A stretch of 64,000 nt of DNA from Desulfovibrionales bacterium (GTDB lineage: Bacteria > Desulfobacterota > QYQD01), in contig JAQURM010000003.1 in the NCBI GenBank assembly GCA_028715605.1, positions 1 to 64,000 of the forward strand. The letters are read 5' to 3'. The first letter of the stretch is position 1; every line of letters begins with the position of its first letter. Position numbers and translations under genes: made by a program. The notes below the pieces were generated by a model that saw nothing but the letters and a program-made list of their open reading frames with translations, did no database searches and was not told where the DNA came from. This document shows positions 1 through 7,458 of the stretch, piece by piece.

Positions 1-10
1 TTTGGGTCAT
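1..10 (-). CDS. 5' end of a leftward gene cut by the window edge
   Basis: Only the start codon and two further codons (M-T-Q) of a minus-strand gene are visible. The call rests on an ATG at 8-10 (complement) preceded at about 6 nt by a strong Shine-Dalgarno AAGGAG (complement of 17-22) and then by an operator-like palindrome. Nothing can be said about the product. Confidence 0.45.
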
Positions 11-24
11 TTCGATCTCCTTCA

Positions 25-42
25 ATGAGTATTATTACTCAT
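25..42. promoter_or_regulatory. Palindromic operator-like site upstream of the left-edge gene
   Basis: A perfect inverted repeat, ATGAGTA-TTAT-TACTCAT, with 7-bp arms and a 4-bp centre. It lies just upstream of the Shine-Dalgarno of the leftward gene that leaves the window. Its size and place fit a dimeric repressor site, and the downstream region is A/T-rich as in promoters. The regulator cannot be named. Confidence 0.4.
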
Positions 43-140
43 CTTATTTAACCCAAAAAAACCCGCAAATCAAGAAAAATATTTGCAGGCAATCAAAAAA
101 ATGCTACAAAAACACTAAACTGTTACATGAAGAAGATGAA

Positions 141-330
141 GAAGAATGGGGACGCGGGTAAAAAAGTAAGTTGACAAAGTAAAGCGTAAAAGCGAAATAG
201 AACCCATGCCGAGATTAATCCGACTGGACGCACCCGGTGTTTTACATCACATTATGCTCAGGGAGGATAGAGCGTCGAAAGATATTCAGAAACGATAAGG
301 TTCGTGAAGATTTTTTAGATCAGGATCCCT
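141..330 (+). mobile_element. Decayed RAYT/IS200-like (Y1) transposase 5' remnant, copy 1
   Basis: The first part is a leader containing GGGGACGC and AAAAAAGTAAGTTGACA, also seen at 31.23 and 34.31 kb. An ATG at 206-208 then opens a frame MPRLIRLDAPGVLHHIMLR, the typical N-terminus of REP-associated/IS200-like HUH transposases with the HxH metal motif. The frame breaks here. In the +1 frame it continues as IERRKIF-RNDKVREDFL, another conserved stretch of the family, up to about 325. One frameshift and loss of the rest, including the catalytic Tyr, make it a pseudogene fragment. Confidence 0.7.
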
Positions 331-639
331 CACCCTTTTGAAAATGGTAATAAGTTAAATAGCCCTATATCCCCTAACATTGGAATCCTCCTTTCTGTCC
401 AGAAGCAGCCTGTCTTCGGTCCGTCACAGGTAGATATATCCGGCGACACTCCTTCTATGTTTATCTTGTGTAATAGTTTCTGCCTATAATTATCCGCATC
501 TATATCCGATTTATCGATTTGACATCCTACCTCCTGGATTATATATGCACATGAGATCGGCATGATGCCTGGATCGGCGCATATCATGCTGTGAGTTAAT
601 ATCGGCGCAAAGTTCGATGTTGTCTGGAGGTATTTCCTA
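331..639. other. Intergenic region before the selenium/sulfur module
   Basis: About 300 bases without a gene I can support. A 105-codon open frame exists on the minus strand but has no convincing ribosome binding site and no recognisable family. The last 20 bases carry the GGAGG ribosome binding site of the next gene. A promoter or leader for the yedE-like gene should lie here, but I see no clear sigma-70 boxes. Confidence 0.4.
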
Positions 640-1731
640 ATGAACAAAACGAAGAACTTTTTCGGAACGCGTACCGGGATCGTAGCTACGGGCGCTATTA
701 TCGGGATACTGGCCGCCTTACTTCAGAAGATGGGTAACCCGGGTAATATGGGTATATGCGTGGCCTGCTTTGAAAGGGATATTGCCGGCGCCCTGGGTCT
801 GCACCGCGCGGCCGTTGTTCAGTATATCCGGCCGGAGATAATCGGGTTTGTCTTCGGCGCTCTGATAGCCGCCTACGCCTTTAAAGAGTTCAGGCCGCGC
901 GCGGGATCTGCTCCTATTGTCCGTTTTTTTCTTGGTTTTTTTGCCATGACCGGGGCACTGGTCTTTCTCGGATGTCCATGGCGGGCCTTACTTAGACTAT
1001 CGGCCGGCGATGGGAATGCTATTGCCGGTTTAATCGGCCTTACAGCAGGCATAGCTATCGGGGTGGCCTTTCTGAAAAACGGTTACAATCTGGGCCGGAC
1101 ACAGAAGAGCTATGTTGCTATGGGGTGGATACTGCCGTTAGCCATGGGCGCACTTCTTATATTTCTTTTACTGGCTCCTCAGATGGGTGATAATGGCCAA
1201 ACCGGGCCGATTTTTTTCAGCGCCAAGGGGCCGGGGTCTCTGCACGCGCCTATAGCCGTGTCACTCCTGATCGGCCTGTTTATCGGGTTTATTGCGCAAC
1301 GGACCCGGTTCTGCACCATGGGGGCGGTCAGGGACATAATTTTAATGCGGGATTTTCACCTGGCGAGCGGCGTATTGGCGCTGATTGCCGGCGCATTCGT
1401 TACCAACCTGATCCTCGGTCAGTTTCAGGCCGGTTTTGAAAACCAGCCGATCGCCCATACCAATCAGTTGTGGAATTTTGGCGGCATGGCGCTGGCCGGA
1501 CTGTCCTTTGCCCTGGCCGGCGGATGTCCGGGGCGACAATTATTCCTGGCTGGCGAAGGCGATGGCGATGCCGGTGTATTGGTACTGGGTATGATTATCG
1601 GCGCTGGTTTTGCCCATAACTTTTCCCTGGCCAGTTCTCCCAAGGGGGTTGGCCTTTATGGGCCGCTGGCCGTCCTCATAGGGCTTGCCTTTTGTTTCTT
1701 TGTCGGTCTTACCATGCGCGAAAAGATCTAA
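640..1731 (+). CDS. yedE: YedE-family (DUF395) selenium/sulfur membrane protein
   Basis: Polytopic inner-membrane protein of 363 aa in the YeeE/YedE family, whose members import thiosulfate or related sulfur species. The subgroup starting with a MGNPGNMGICVACF-like segment and the IAGALGLHRAAVVQYIRPE stretch is the one I associate with selenium metabolism (YedE/FdhT). Conserved cysteine motifs are visible: ICVAC near residue 40, FLGCPWR near 108, RTRFCTMGAVRD near 230 and GGCPGRQLFLAGEGD near 295. GGAGG precedes the ATG by 8 nt. A TusA-like gene follows after 16 nt, the usual partner. Which of selenium or sulfur is handled is inferred, supported by the three Sec candidates in this window. Confidence 0.82.
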   Translation: MNKTKNFFGTRTGIVATGAIIGILAALLQKMGNPGNMGICVACFERDIAGALGLHRAAVVQYIRPEIIGFVFGALIAAYAFKEFRPRAGSAPIVRFFLGFFAMTGALVFLGCPWRALLRLSAGDGNAIAGLIGLTAGIAIGVAFLKNGYNLGRTQKSYVAMGWILPLAMGALLIFLLLAPQMGDNGQTGPIFFSAKGPGSLHAPIAVSLLIGLFIGFIAQRTRFCTMGAVRDIILMRDFHLASGVLALIAGAFVTNLILGQFQAGFENQPIAHTNQLWNFGGMALAGLSFALAGGCPGRQLFLAGEGDGDAGVLVLGMIIGAGFAHNFSLASSPKGVGLYGPLAVLIGLAFCFFVGLTMREKI

Positions 1732-1747
1732 AGGAGGAGGTTTGGAG

Positions 1748-1963
1748 ATGACGGATTCTGTAGATGCCCGTGGACTTTCCTGTCCTCAGCCGGTGATTCT
1801 GGCCCGTCAGAAGATGCAGTCAATGGGACGGGGCGCCTTTGAAGTGAAGGTGGACACAGATACCGCCAGGGAGAACATCACCCGGCTGGCTCAAAAAGAG
1901 GGATGGGAGGTAGAGAGCAAAGAAGCAGGCCGTGAATATGTACTGGTGTTGACAAAAGGGTAA
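1748..1963 (+). CDS. TusA/SirA-like sulfur-carrier protein (YedF N-domain-like)
   Basis: A 71-aa protein of the TusA family. The hallmark GLSCPQPV (CPxP) motif near residue 10 holds the Cys that carries persulfide or selenide. I start it at the ATG at 1748 because AAAGGAGGAGG lies directly upstream, although the frame is open further 5' inside the previous gene. It directly follows the YedE-like gene. In selenium operons the partner YedF is about 200 aa with an N-terminal TusA domain and a DsrE-like C-terminus; here only the TusA part is present. Likely role is to accept sulfur or selenium from the transporter in the cytoplasm. Confidence 0.85.
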   Translation: MTDSVDARGLSCPQPVILARQKMQSMGRGAFEVKVDTDTARENITRLAQKEGWEVESKEAGREYVLVLTKG

Positions 1964-2024
1964 TGATTTGTGTCAGATTGAAGCTCCCCGCCGCAAGCAG
2001 CGGGGAATGCGCTCGCTATGCATG

Positions 2025-2094
2025 TTCACCGCAAAGACGCAAAGAAAGATATATCTTTTTCTTTGCGCTCTCTATGTGCTCTGTGGTGAAAAAA
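2025..2094. repeat. Palindromic intergenic repeat, left copy flanking the porin gene
   Basis: An imperfect hairpin starting TTCACCGCAAAGACGCAAAG, with an AAGATATATCTT centre and a right arm ending in GTGGTGAA. The reverse complement of the element at 3588-3664 matches it except for about 9 missing bases, so the two copies are inverted relative to each other around the porin gene. Related GCAAAGACGC-type sequences occur at 7.27, 11.35 and 24.25 kb. Confidence 0.75.
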
Positions 2095-2120
2095 TAACGG
2101 ATAAAGGAGAAAGGAAAGAT

Positions 2121-3530
2121 ATGAAGAAAGGTTTAGTAATTATGGCCGCTGCCCTGTTTGTGGCTGCTATGGCACTCCCGGCCCTGGCCGTGGACATGAG
2201 CCTGAGCGGTTTCTACCGGGTGCGCGGCATCTATCAGAGCAATGCCAATCAGGGGCAGGTTACGCCCTGGGATGGTAACACCCCCTATACTACAAACGGC
2301 TATGGGAACCCGGATGCCTACTGGGATCACCTGCTCCGGTTGAATCCGGTCTTCAAGGTTGCTGATAACCTCAAACTGATCACCCGCGTCTCGGTATTCA
2401 ACAACCAGATGTGGGGGAGCAGCGAGACTTCAGGCGGAGTACCCACGACCGGTATCGGCCACAATAACTGGGCCAACTTTGGTGATACCGCCGACAACAT
2501 CATTTTAAACCAGGCCTATATCGAATGGACAGGCTCCTGGGGCAAGCTTCACGTCGGCCGCAAGCCCGGCATCTATACCTACTTTACGGAGTGGGCCAAT
2601 ACCGAGATGGACGTGGAGAAGATCCACTACTTCTCCCCGAGCTGGGGACCCTTCAGCTTCTTTGCCTTTCATGAAAAATGGGAGGAACAGAGTGTTACAT
2701 CAGGCAATAACATGGCCGATGAGGACCTCGACCGGTACTCACTCTGCCTGCAATATACCAAACCCTGTCTCTACCTGGGCTATGCCTTTGACTACTACCA
2801 TGTCCGGACAGGTTCAGAGAACCCGGCCACTACCGGCTGGAAGGCCAACCGTATCGGCAACTACTTCTGCGTACAGGCCAATGATGCGACGAACACCTAT
2901 TTTTTCAAGGGTGAACTGTCCCTCCTGAGCGGCGACTATAAGGATTACTACGCCGCCGGCACTACAGATGTGGATCGCGCCGGGTGGGGTTACTATGCCA
3001 AGGCCTGGACGAACAAAGGTCCTCTTACCGTAGGGATCGGCACGGCCTATACCTCCGGTGATGACAATGCCTCCGACGGCGATTATGACGTCGGGCCGGC
3101 CTCCGGCGGAGACTTCCAGCCGATGTACGTCTTGTACGGGCCGCAGAGCAACATCTTAAACACCACCCTGGTACACCCTTCTCAGAAACCTGGTTACTCC
3201 AATGCCGGCCAGTTTGGCAATCCGGGAGATACCGCTACTGGTTCTGTGGGATACTGGATCTATGCCGACTATACGGTCGATCCCCAGCTCGCCCTGCATG
3301 GCGCCCTGGGTATAGCATACGCGGACAAGATCAGCAGCACCTATTACCAGGATGATGAATTCGGCAAAGAGCTGGACCTGGGTCTGAAGTACCAGATCAT
3401 GAGCAACCTGGCTTACGATCTGCACCTTGGTTACCTGTGGACGGGCGACTTCTTTAAGGGTCCCGCTGGTACCGACTACACCACCGATGACGTCTATCAG
3501 ATCGACCACAGCCTGACGCTGAGTTTCTAA
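2121..3530 (+). CDS. Outer-membrane beta-barrel porin-like protein
   Basis: A 469-aa protein with a clean signal peptide (MKKGLVIMAAALFVAAMALPALA). It is rich in Tyr, Trp, Asp and Gly, has alternating hydrophobic strands, and ends in Phe (HSLTLSF), typical of outer-membrane barrels recognised by the Bam complex. I choose the ATG at 2121 because it starts the signal peptide and GGAGAAAGGA precedes it; the frame is open 51 codons further upstream without a plausible start. No exact subfamily is claimed; it resembles the porins/alginate-export-like barrels common in deltaproteobacteria. Substrate unknown; linkage to the YedE/TusA pair is by position only. Confidence 0.75.
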   Translation: MKKGLVIMAAALFVAAMALPALAVDMSLSGFYRVRGIYQSNANQGQVTPWDGNTPYTTNGYGNPDAYWDHLLRLNPVFKVADNLKLITRVSVFNNQMWGSSETSGGVPTTGIGHNNWANFGDTADNIILNQAYIEWTGSWGKLHVGRKPGIYTYFTEWANTEMDVEKIHYFSPSWGPFSFFAFHEKWEEQSVTSGNNMADEDLDRYSLCLQYTKPCLYLGYAFDYYHVRTGSENPATTGWKANRIGNYFCVQANDATNTYFFKGELSLLSGDYKDYYAAGTTDVDRAGWGYYAKAWTNKGPLTVGIGTAYTSGDDNASDGDYDVGPASGGDFQPMYVLYGPQSNILNTTLVHPSQKPGYSNAGQFGNPGDTATGSVGYWIYADYTVDPQLALHGALGIAYADKISSTYYQDDEFGKELDLGLKYQIMSNLAYDLHLGYLWTGDFFKGPAGTDYTTDDVYQIDHSLTLSF

Positions 3531-3531
3531 G

Positions 3532-3583
3532 TGATGAGTACTGAGTGACGAGTGACGAGTAATGAGTAATGAGTAATGAGTAG
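3532..3583 (+). repeat. Short degenerate tandem repeat (GAGTAATGA / GAGTGACGA type)
   Basis: Directly after the porin stop the sequence repeats variants of GAGTGATGAGT, GAGTGACGA and GAGTAATGA about six times. Similar short repeats (GTCAATAGTCAATAGTCA) occur after larC near 13742. No function is evident. Confidence 0.6.
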
Positions 3584-3587
3584 GAAT

Positions 3588-3664
3588 TTTCACCGCAGAG
3601 CACGCGGAGAGCGCAAAGAAAAAGATATATCTTTCTTTGCGCTCTTTGCGTCTTTGTGGTGAAA
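3588..3664. repeat. Palindromic intergenic repeat, right copy flanking the porin gene
   Basis: Hairpin with arms TTCACCGCAGAGCACGC and GCGTCTTTGTGGTGAA around an AAAGATATATCTTT centre. It is the inverted counterpart of 2025-2094. Copies in opposite orientation on both sides of one gene could support inversion of the porin gene or simply be two insertions of a dispersed repeat. A further self-complementary AGCTGATAGCTGACAGC-type stretch follows at about 3680-3755. Confidence 0.75.
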
Positions 3665-3793
3665 CAGATAAGACTGGCTGACTTTCAAGCGATCAGCCGT
3701 CAGTAATCGGCAGACAGCCAGAGACTGAAGGCTGAGCGCTGATAGCTGACAGCTAATTCAGAGGCCGGGCATCTGGCCTGGTTAGGTAAATAA

Positions 3794-3833
3794 GAGGCTG
3801 GCTCTGGAGTAATTCCAGGGCTGGCCTCTTTGA
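3794..3833 (+). terminator. Candidate terminator hairpin
   Basis: GAGGC at 3794-3798 pairs with GCCTC at 3824-3828, and the inner arms CTGGA and TCCAG pair around AGTAAT, followed by TTTG. It lies between the rightward porin gene and the leftward small gene ending at 3850, so it may serve either. The T-tract is short, so the call is moderate. Confidence 0.5.
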
Positions 3834-3849
3834 TTCCCCACAGGGCAAG

Positions 3850-4044
3850 CTAGTCTTTTTCAAGATATGATCTCAGAATTTCGTGCATCCCGGGAGGCCA
3901 TTTTTTAGGGTCCGGCTCTGTAAGAAATATCTTGGTCCATGGCTCCTTAACTCCGGCCGTTAATTTTTGCACTAAATCCTTGGGCATGTTTTTCAGGTCT
4001 TCTAACCTCTCCTGATAAACCCGGCTTGTTGTTTCTTTATCCAT
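3850..4044 (-). CDS. Small hypothetical protein, 64 aa
   Basis: No family recognised. The protein is charged and helical, with a Trp/Pro-rich middle (KEPWTKIFL, PKKWPPGMHEIL), and has no signal peptide or membrane segment. The start is supported by AGGGAG six bases upstream of the ATG. It stands alone between convergent and divergent neighbours, and base usage looks like its surroundings. Called because of the good ribosome binding site and ordinary protein-like composition. Confidence 0.6.
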   Translation of the reverse strand: MDKETTSRVYQERLEDLKNMPKDLVQKLTAGVKEPWTKIFLTEPDPKKWPPGMHEILRSYLEKD

Positions 4045-4294
4045 ACTTATCTCCCTTGTTCGAACCTCAGCTTATTTTCTATTCTATGGCGCGATTGTCC
4101 CAGGCACAAGGAAATTTAAAGAATTTATGAGGGTTGACTTTCCATGGGCCTTAATTTAATGTCTTTTTAAAAGCCTGAGAAGAATCTGCAGCGAGGATAC
4201 TATGCCAAGGCGAGGGCCTTTGACCTTTGTAAAGTTTTTAGGGAAATGATATTGACCTTAGCAGAAGAATTGGCGCGTTAGAGGAGGAATCAAT

Positions 4295-4762
4295 TTGGAA
4301 GGGCTGGAAGATATGATAGCCGTGCATGATGTCCAACTGGTAGAGCAACAGGATGGGTATCAGATTATCTTAAAAGAGAAGGCGGACAGTAAATATTATT
4401 TTACGATGCTCATCGGTCCGGCTGAATTCGCTGCCATTGCCAAGGAAAAAGGCACTTACAGGCCCCCCCGGCCGCTAACGCATGATCTTTATTTAGGGAT
4501 ATTGAAAAATCTGGGCATTAAATTCTTGCGTGTGGAGATATATGAGCAGCAAGATAATGCTTATATTGCCAATGTCTTTTATGAAAAAGGCGAGAACGAG
4601 GTCGGGGTTGATTCCAGGCCCAGTGATGCCCTGGCCCTGGCCTTGAATCAGCAAATTCCTATACTGGTCAGGCGGAAACTATTTAAGACCGAGGTATCCA
4701 AGGAAGAAAGGGAATTTTACAGGGATATAATTAAGGTAGTAAAATTTAAAGAAACAGAATAA
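4295..4762 (+). CDS. Bifunctional nuclease-fold (DUF151) protein
   Basis: A 155-aa protein of the BFN/DUF151 family, best known from Thermotoga crystal structures and plant homologues with nuclease activity. The diagnostic C-terminal stretch VDSRPSDALALALNQQIPI is present near residues 108-127, as is the YLGILKNLGIKFLRVEI-like middle. The start is a TTG at 4295 preceded by GAGGAGG at 7-nt spacing; no better ATG exists before residue 7. Cytoplasmic; substrate in bacteria unsettled. Confidence 0.8.
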   Translation: MEGLEDMIAVHDVQLVEQQDGYQIILKEKADSKYYFTMLIGPAEFAAIAKEKGTYRPPRPLTHDLYLGILKNLGIKFLRVEIYEQQDNAYIANVFYEKGENEVGVDSRPSDALALALNQQIPILVRRKLFKTEVSKEEREFYRDIIKVVKFKETE

Positions 4763-4773
4763 CCCGGTGCATG

Positions 4774-5805
4774 TCAAAAACTATTTACCCGCTCGATTAT
4801 AGCCTTAAGGCTGGCGAAAGATTTCTTATTGAAGGGGAACGTTAAACGCGGCAGTTCTAATAATTCGGGTTCGTCTTGTTCCTCCGGTAAGGCCTCCCGG
4901 GCCTCAAATTTTCCACCGGGCAGGAGATCCTCCGGGAATTCCTCGTTTAATGCCTGTATAGCATATTGTTCCGGGCGGGTTTTAAGGCGTAAGACCACCA
5001 TATCTCCTATGTAGCGCATGGAGTGATAACGGCGATAAAACGCTGTGATAATTTTTACCGCCTCTTTTTCATCGTTGAGGATGGTGAGTAAGCTTACGTC
5101 TTCCGGTGAGATATATTCGCCCTTAACCAGGCAGTCTTGCAGAAATTCCATCCATTTTCCCCAATATCCATTTCCCCCGGTTTCGAGAAACACGATAGGG
5201 ATGGGATTCTGTTTCCCGGTCTGGACGAGGGTCATGGCCTCCATAGCCTCGTCCATGGTTCCAAACCCGCCGGGGAACAGCGCCACAGCATGGGTTTCCT
5301 TAATAAAGGCCACCTTGCGGTTAAAAAAGTATTTGTACTGGATCATGCGTGGATTAGAGGCTATTATCTCATTAGTCACCTGTTCAAAAGGGAGTTTGAT
5401 AGTAACACCAAAGGAATTCTCGTGACCGGCCCCCTTGTTGGCTGCTTCCATGATCCCAGGACCGCCGCCGGTAATCACCATAAAGCCGTTTTCGACCAAC
5501 CCGCGGGCAAAGCGAAGGGCCATATCATAAAGCGGTGTGCCGGGAAGGGTTCTGGCTGAACCAAATACCGTTACTTTGAGCTGGTTCCGATAAGGCCCAA
5601 AGACCTTTGCAGTATAACGCATCTCTTTGAGGGTGGTATTCATCATCTTCAGGTCACCGCGATCCCTGGTGTCCTGACCACCCTTCAGGCTGGCAATAAT
5701 TAATTCGCGTATAATATCGCGATTGGCATCAATGCCTGCCAGGTCCATCAAGGACTCTATCCGGTCATCAATTTCGAGGTTAGGCTCATGAAAACGGAGT
5801 TCCAT
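4774..5805 (-). CDS. LOG-family nucleotide phosphoribohydrolase-like protein
   Basis: A 343-aa protein with the Rossmann-like LOG domain. Both signatures are present: GGGPGIMEAANKGA near residue 115 and PGGFGTMDEAMEAMTLVQTGK-type near 175. LOG proteins hydrolyse nucleoside monophosphates at the N-glycosidic bond; the older label lysine decarboxylase is misleading. At 343 aa it is longer than the roughly 190-aa cytokinin-activating type, with extra N-terminal (about 80 aa) and C-terminal (about 80 aa) segments. This recalls the long bacterial forms but is shorter than E. coli PpnN. It ends 12 nt from the convergent DUF151 gene. Confidence 0.82.
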   Translation of the reverse strand: MELRFHEPNLEIDDRIESLMDLAGIDANRDIIRELIIASLKGGQDTRDRGDLKMMNTTLKEMRYTAKVFGPYRNQLKVTVFGSARTLPGTPLYDMALRFARGLVENGFMVITGGGPGIMEAANKGAGHENSFGVTIKLPFEQVTNEIIASNPRMIQYKYFFNRKVAFIKETHAVALFPGGFGTMDEAMEAMTLVQTGKQNPIPIVFLETGGNGYWGKWMEFLQDCLVKGEYISPEDVSLLTILNDEKEAVKIITAFYRRYHSMRYIGDMVVLRLKTRPEQYAIQALNEEFPEDLLPGGKFEAREALPEEQDEPELLELPRLTFPFNKKSFASLKAIIERVNSF

Positions 5806-5828
5806 ACTTTGATTGGTTTCCCCCGGGC

Positions 5829-5920
5829 ACTTTTTACGAGTTCATCATATACTTTCAATCGAACATTTTACCCATATTCTTTAATTCTGTTAAGTTTTAA
5901 TTGACGGCCTCGTAAAAAGT
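5829..5920. repeat. MITE-like element with GTAAAAAGT inverted ends
   Basis: Arms ACTTTTTACGAGTTCATC (5829-5846) and GACGGCCTCGTAAAAAGT (5903-5920) are inverted repeats of each other around about 56 bases. The same end sequence recurs at 7246, 11327, 11490, 24228, 29457 and 31566. After it, 5938-6017 holds an AGCTATCAGC/GCTGAGAACTGA-type self-complementary repeat also seen near 3.7, 7.44, 19.87 and 21.18 kb. Confidence 0.65.
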
Positions 5921-6123
5921 CCATTTACTGCGAAATAGCGATCAGCCATCAGCTATCAGCGGTCAGTTAAGGAGCTATTCCACTTCCTGAAAGCTGAGAA
6001 CTGAATGCTGACTGCTATTTTTATTTGAGCGCACAAAAATCTTGTCTTAAGTGTTTAAACAGGCTAAAACGCAACGTGATCTCACTGGCTAAAATTTTAG
6101 AAACCACTTAAGAGACGGGAAAG

Positions 6124-6369
6124 ATGGAAGAGACGGTAACCAAAGAAGTTGAAATGCAGAGGGCCCATTTGGAAAAAAAGATTCAGGAGTTAGAAGCAGA
6201 AAAAAAGGCCGATGATCGAAAGATACTGGAACTCACGGAAAGGGAGCTTAAGCGCTGTGAGATTCATACTGAAGAAATTCATCTCCTGCGCAAGAGGAAT
6301 TTTGAGATATCTTTTGAGATACTTACGAGGCGTAACGAGATAAAAAGGCTAGGCAGAAGTTACGTATAA
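6124..6369 (+). CDS. Small coiled-coil protein, 81 aa
   Basis: Almost entirely alpha-helical, with heptad-like spacing of hydrophobic residues and many Lys/Glu pairs (HLEKKIQELEAEKKADDR). No known family recognised. The ATG at 6124 follows ACGGGAAAG. The YkgJ-like gene starts 68 nt downstream on the same strand, so they may be cotranscribed. Confidence 0.6.
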   Translation: MEETVTKEVEMQRAHLEKKIQELEAEKKADDRKILELTERELKRCEIHTEEIHLLRKRNFEISFEILTRRNEIKRLGRSYV

Positions 6370-6437
6370 CCGGTCTTTCGAATATTTTGCCCGGCTTGTA
6401 CAGTCCGGAAAATTTAACACAAAAGGAAATAAGATAC

Positions 6438-7247
6438 ATGACAGAACCGAACAAAGTTGTAACTGGAGAAGCAGGCGAGTTAGGAGAGCCCCGGCCGCTC
6501 ATGCCGGGCGAGAGGTTTCGCTTTGCCTGCCGTAAGGGATTAAGATGTTTTACCCATTGTTGCCGTGACCTTAATCTCTTCCTCTCGCCTTATGATATAC
6601 TGCGCCTGAAAAACAGACTGGGCATTTCATCCGGCGATTTTCTGCGGAAATATGCCTCTACCAATATCGGTATTGTCTCGGGATTCCCGGTGATGACTCT
6701 TCGTATGAACAAGGACCAGGAGCGGACCTGCCCTTTTGTTACGCCGGACGGGTGCACCGTCTATGCGGACCGGCCTGCCTCCTGCCGCACTTATCCTCTC
6801 GGTCGCCTGGTAGAAAAAAACAGAGATACCAACCGGAAAAAAGAGAACTATTTTATCTTCCAGGAAGACCATTGCCTGGGGTTTGCAGAGCCGAATGAAT
6901 GGTCTATAGAAGAGTGGCTGGATGATCAGGAGATAAAAATTTATAACGAGATGAATGACCTTTTTATGGAACTTATTGTGAGCAGGGATCGTGCCGGGAT
7001 TAAAAATCTGACCGATGAGCAGATGCGAAATTTTGCCCTGGCCTGCTACAACCCGGATAAATTCAAGGACATGGTTTTTACACCAGGGTTCCTGGAAGAA
7101 TTTGACCTTTCGGTCGAGTATGTTACCCGGCTTCGTTCAGATGAACTGGAACTGATGAAGTTCGGCATCAGGTGGGCCCAGTTTATGGTTTTTGGGGAAA
7201 AGACGCTCCTGCTTAAGTCGGGTCCGCCGCAGGAGGATCAAAGTTGA
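6438..7247 (+). CDS. YkgJ-family cysteine-cluster protein
   Basis: A 269-aa protein of the YkgJ (CxxxCxxCC zinc/iron-chelate) family. Clustered cysteines CRKGLRCFTHCCRD lie near residues 31-44, followed by CPFVTPDGCTVYADRPASCRTYP near 92-118, the usual second half of the site. The cluster is thought to bind a metal, but function is unknown. I start at the ATG at 6438 behind AAAAGGAAAT; the frame is open further upstream. The stop overlaps the left end of a repeat element. Confidence 0.8.
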   Translation: MTEPNKVVTGEAGELGEPRPLMPGERFRFACRKGLRCFTHCCRDLNLFLSPYDILRLKNRLGISSGDFLRKYASTNIGIVSGFPVMTLRMNKDQERTCPFVTPDGCTVYADRPASCRTYPLGRLVEKNRDTNRKKENYFIFQEDHCLGFAEPNEWSIEEWLDDQEIKIYNEMNDLFMELIVSRDRAGIKNLTDEQMRNFALACYNPDKFKDMVFTPGFLEEFDLSVEYVTRLRSDELELMKFGIRWAQFMVFGEKTLLLKSGPPQEDQS

Positions 7248-7425
7248 TGAACTCGTAAAAGGCCCAAAATATCACGCAAAGCCGCCAAGGACGCAAAAAG
7301 AATAAAATTTGGAACTCAGGAACTCATAAAGAAAAATACTATTCTATTCTTGATTTCCAGATTTTAATTTTTCCTTCGCGGTCTTTGCGCCTTTGCGTGA
7401 GAAATTGACCTGTTACGAAGCCGTC
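7246..7425. repeat. MITE-like element containing a 115-bp dispersed segment
   Basis: Left end GATGAACTCGTAAAA (7246-7260) and right end TTACGAAGCCGTC (7413-7425) are the inverted ends of the same family as 5829-5920. Inside, 7295-7409 is nearly identical, in inverted orientation, to 24241-24365 (shared stretches such as TTTGGAACTCAGGAACTCAT and CCTTCGCGGTCTTTGCGCC). An AGCTTTCAGC-rich repeat follows at 7436-7475. Confidence 0.75.
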
Positions 7426-7458
7426 AAAGTTGAGCTTTAAGTCTTCAGCCTTCAGCTT

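Noticed and set aside
330-647. 105-codon minus-strand frame before yedE
   Set aside because: It overlaps the ribosome binding site and start of yedE, has no ribosome binding site of its own at the proposed start, and shows no family feature. It could be a decayed fragment but cannot be supported as a gene.
2133-2330. Minus-strand open frames inside the porin gene (also 3156-3593)
   Set aside because: They lie antisense to a clear signal-peptide porin with strong codon structure. The second runs into the tandem repeat after the stop. Shadows.
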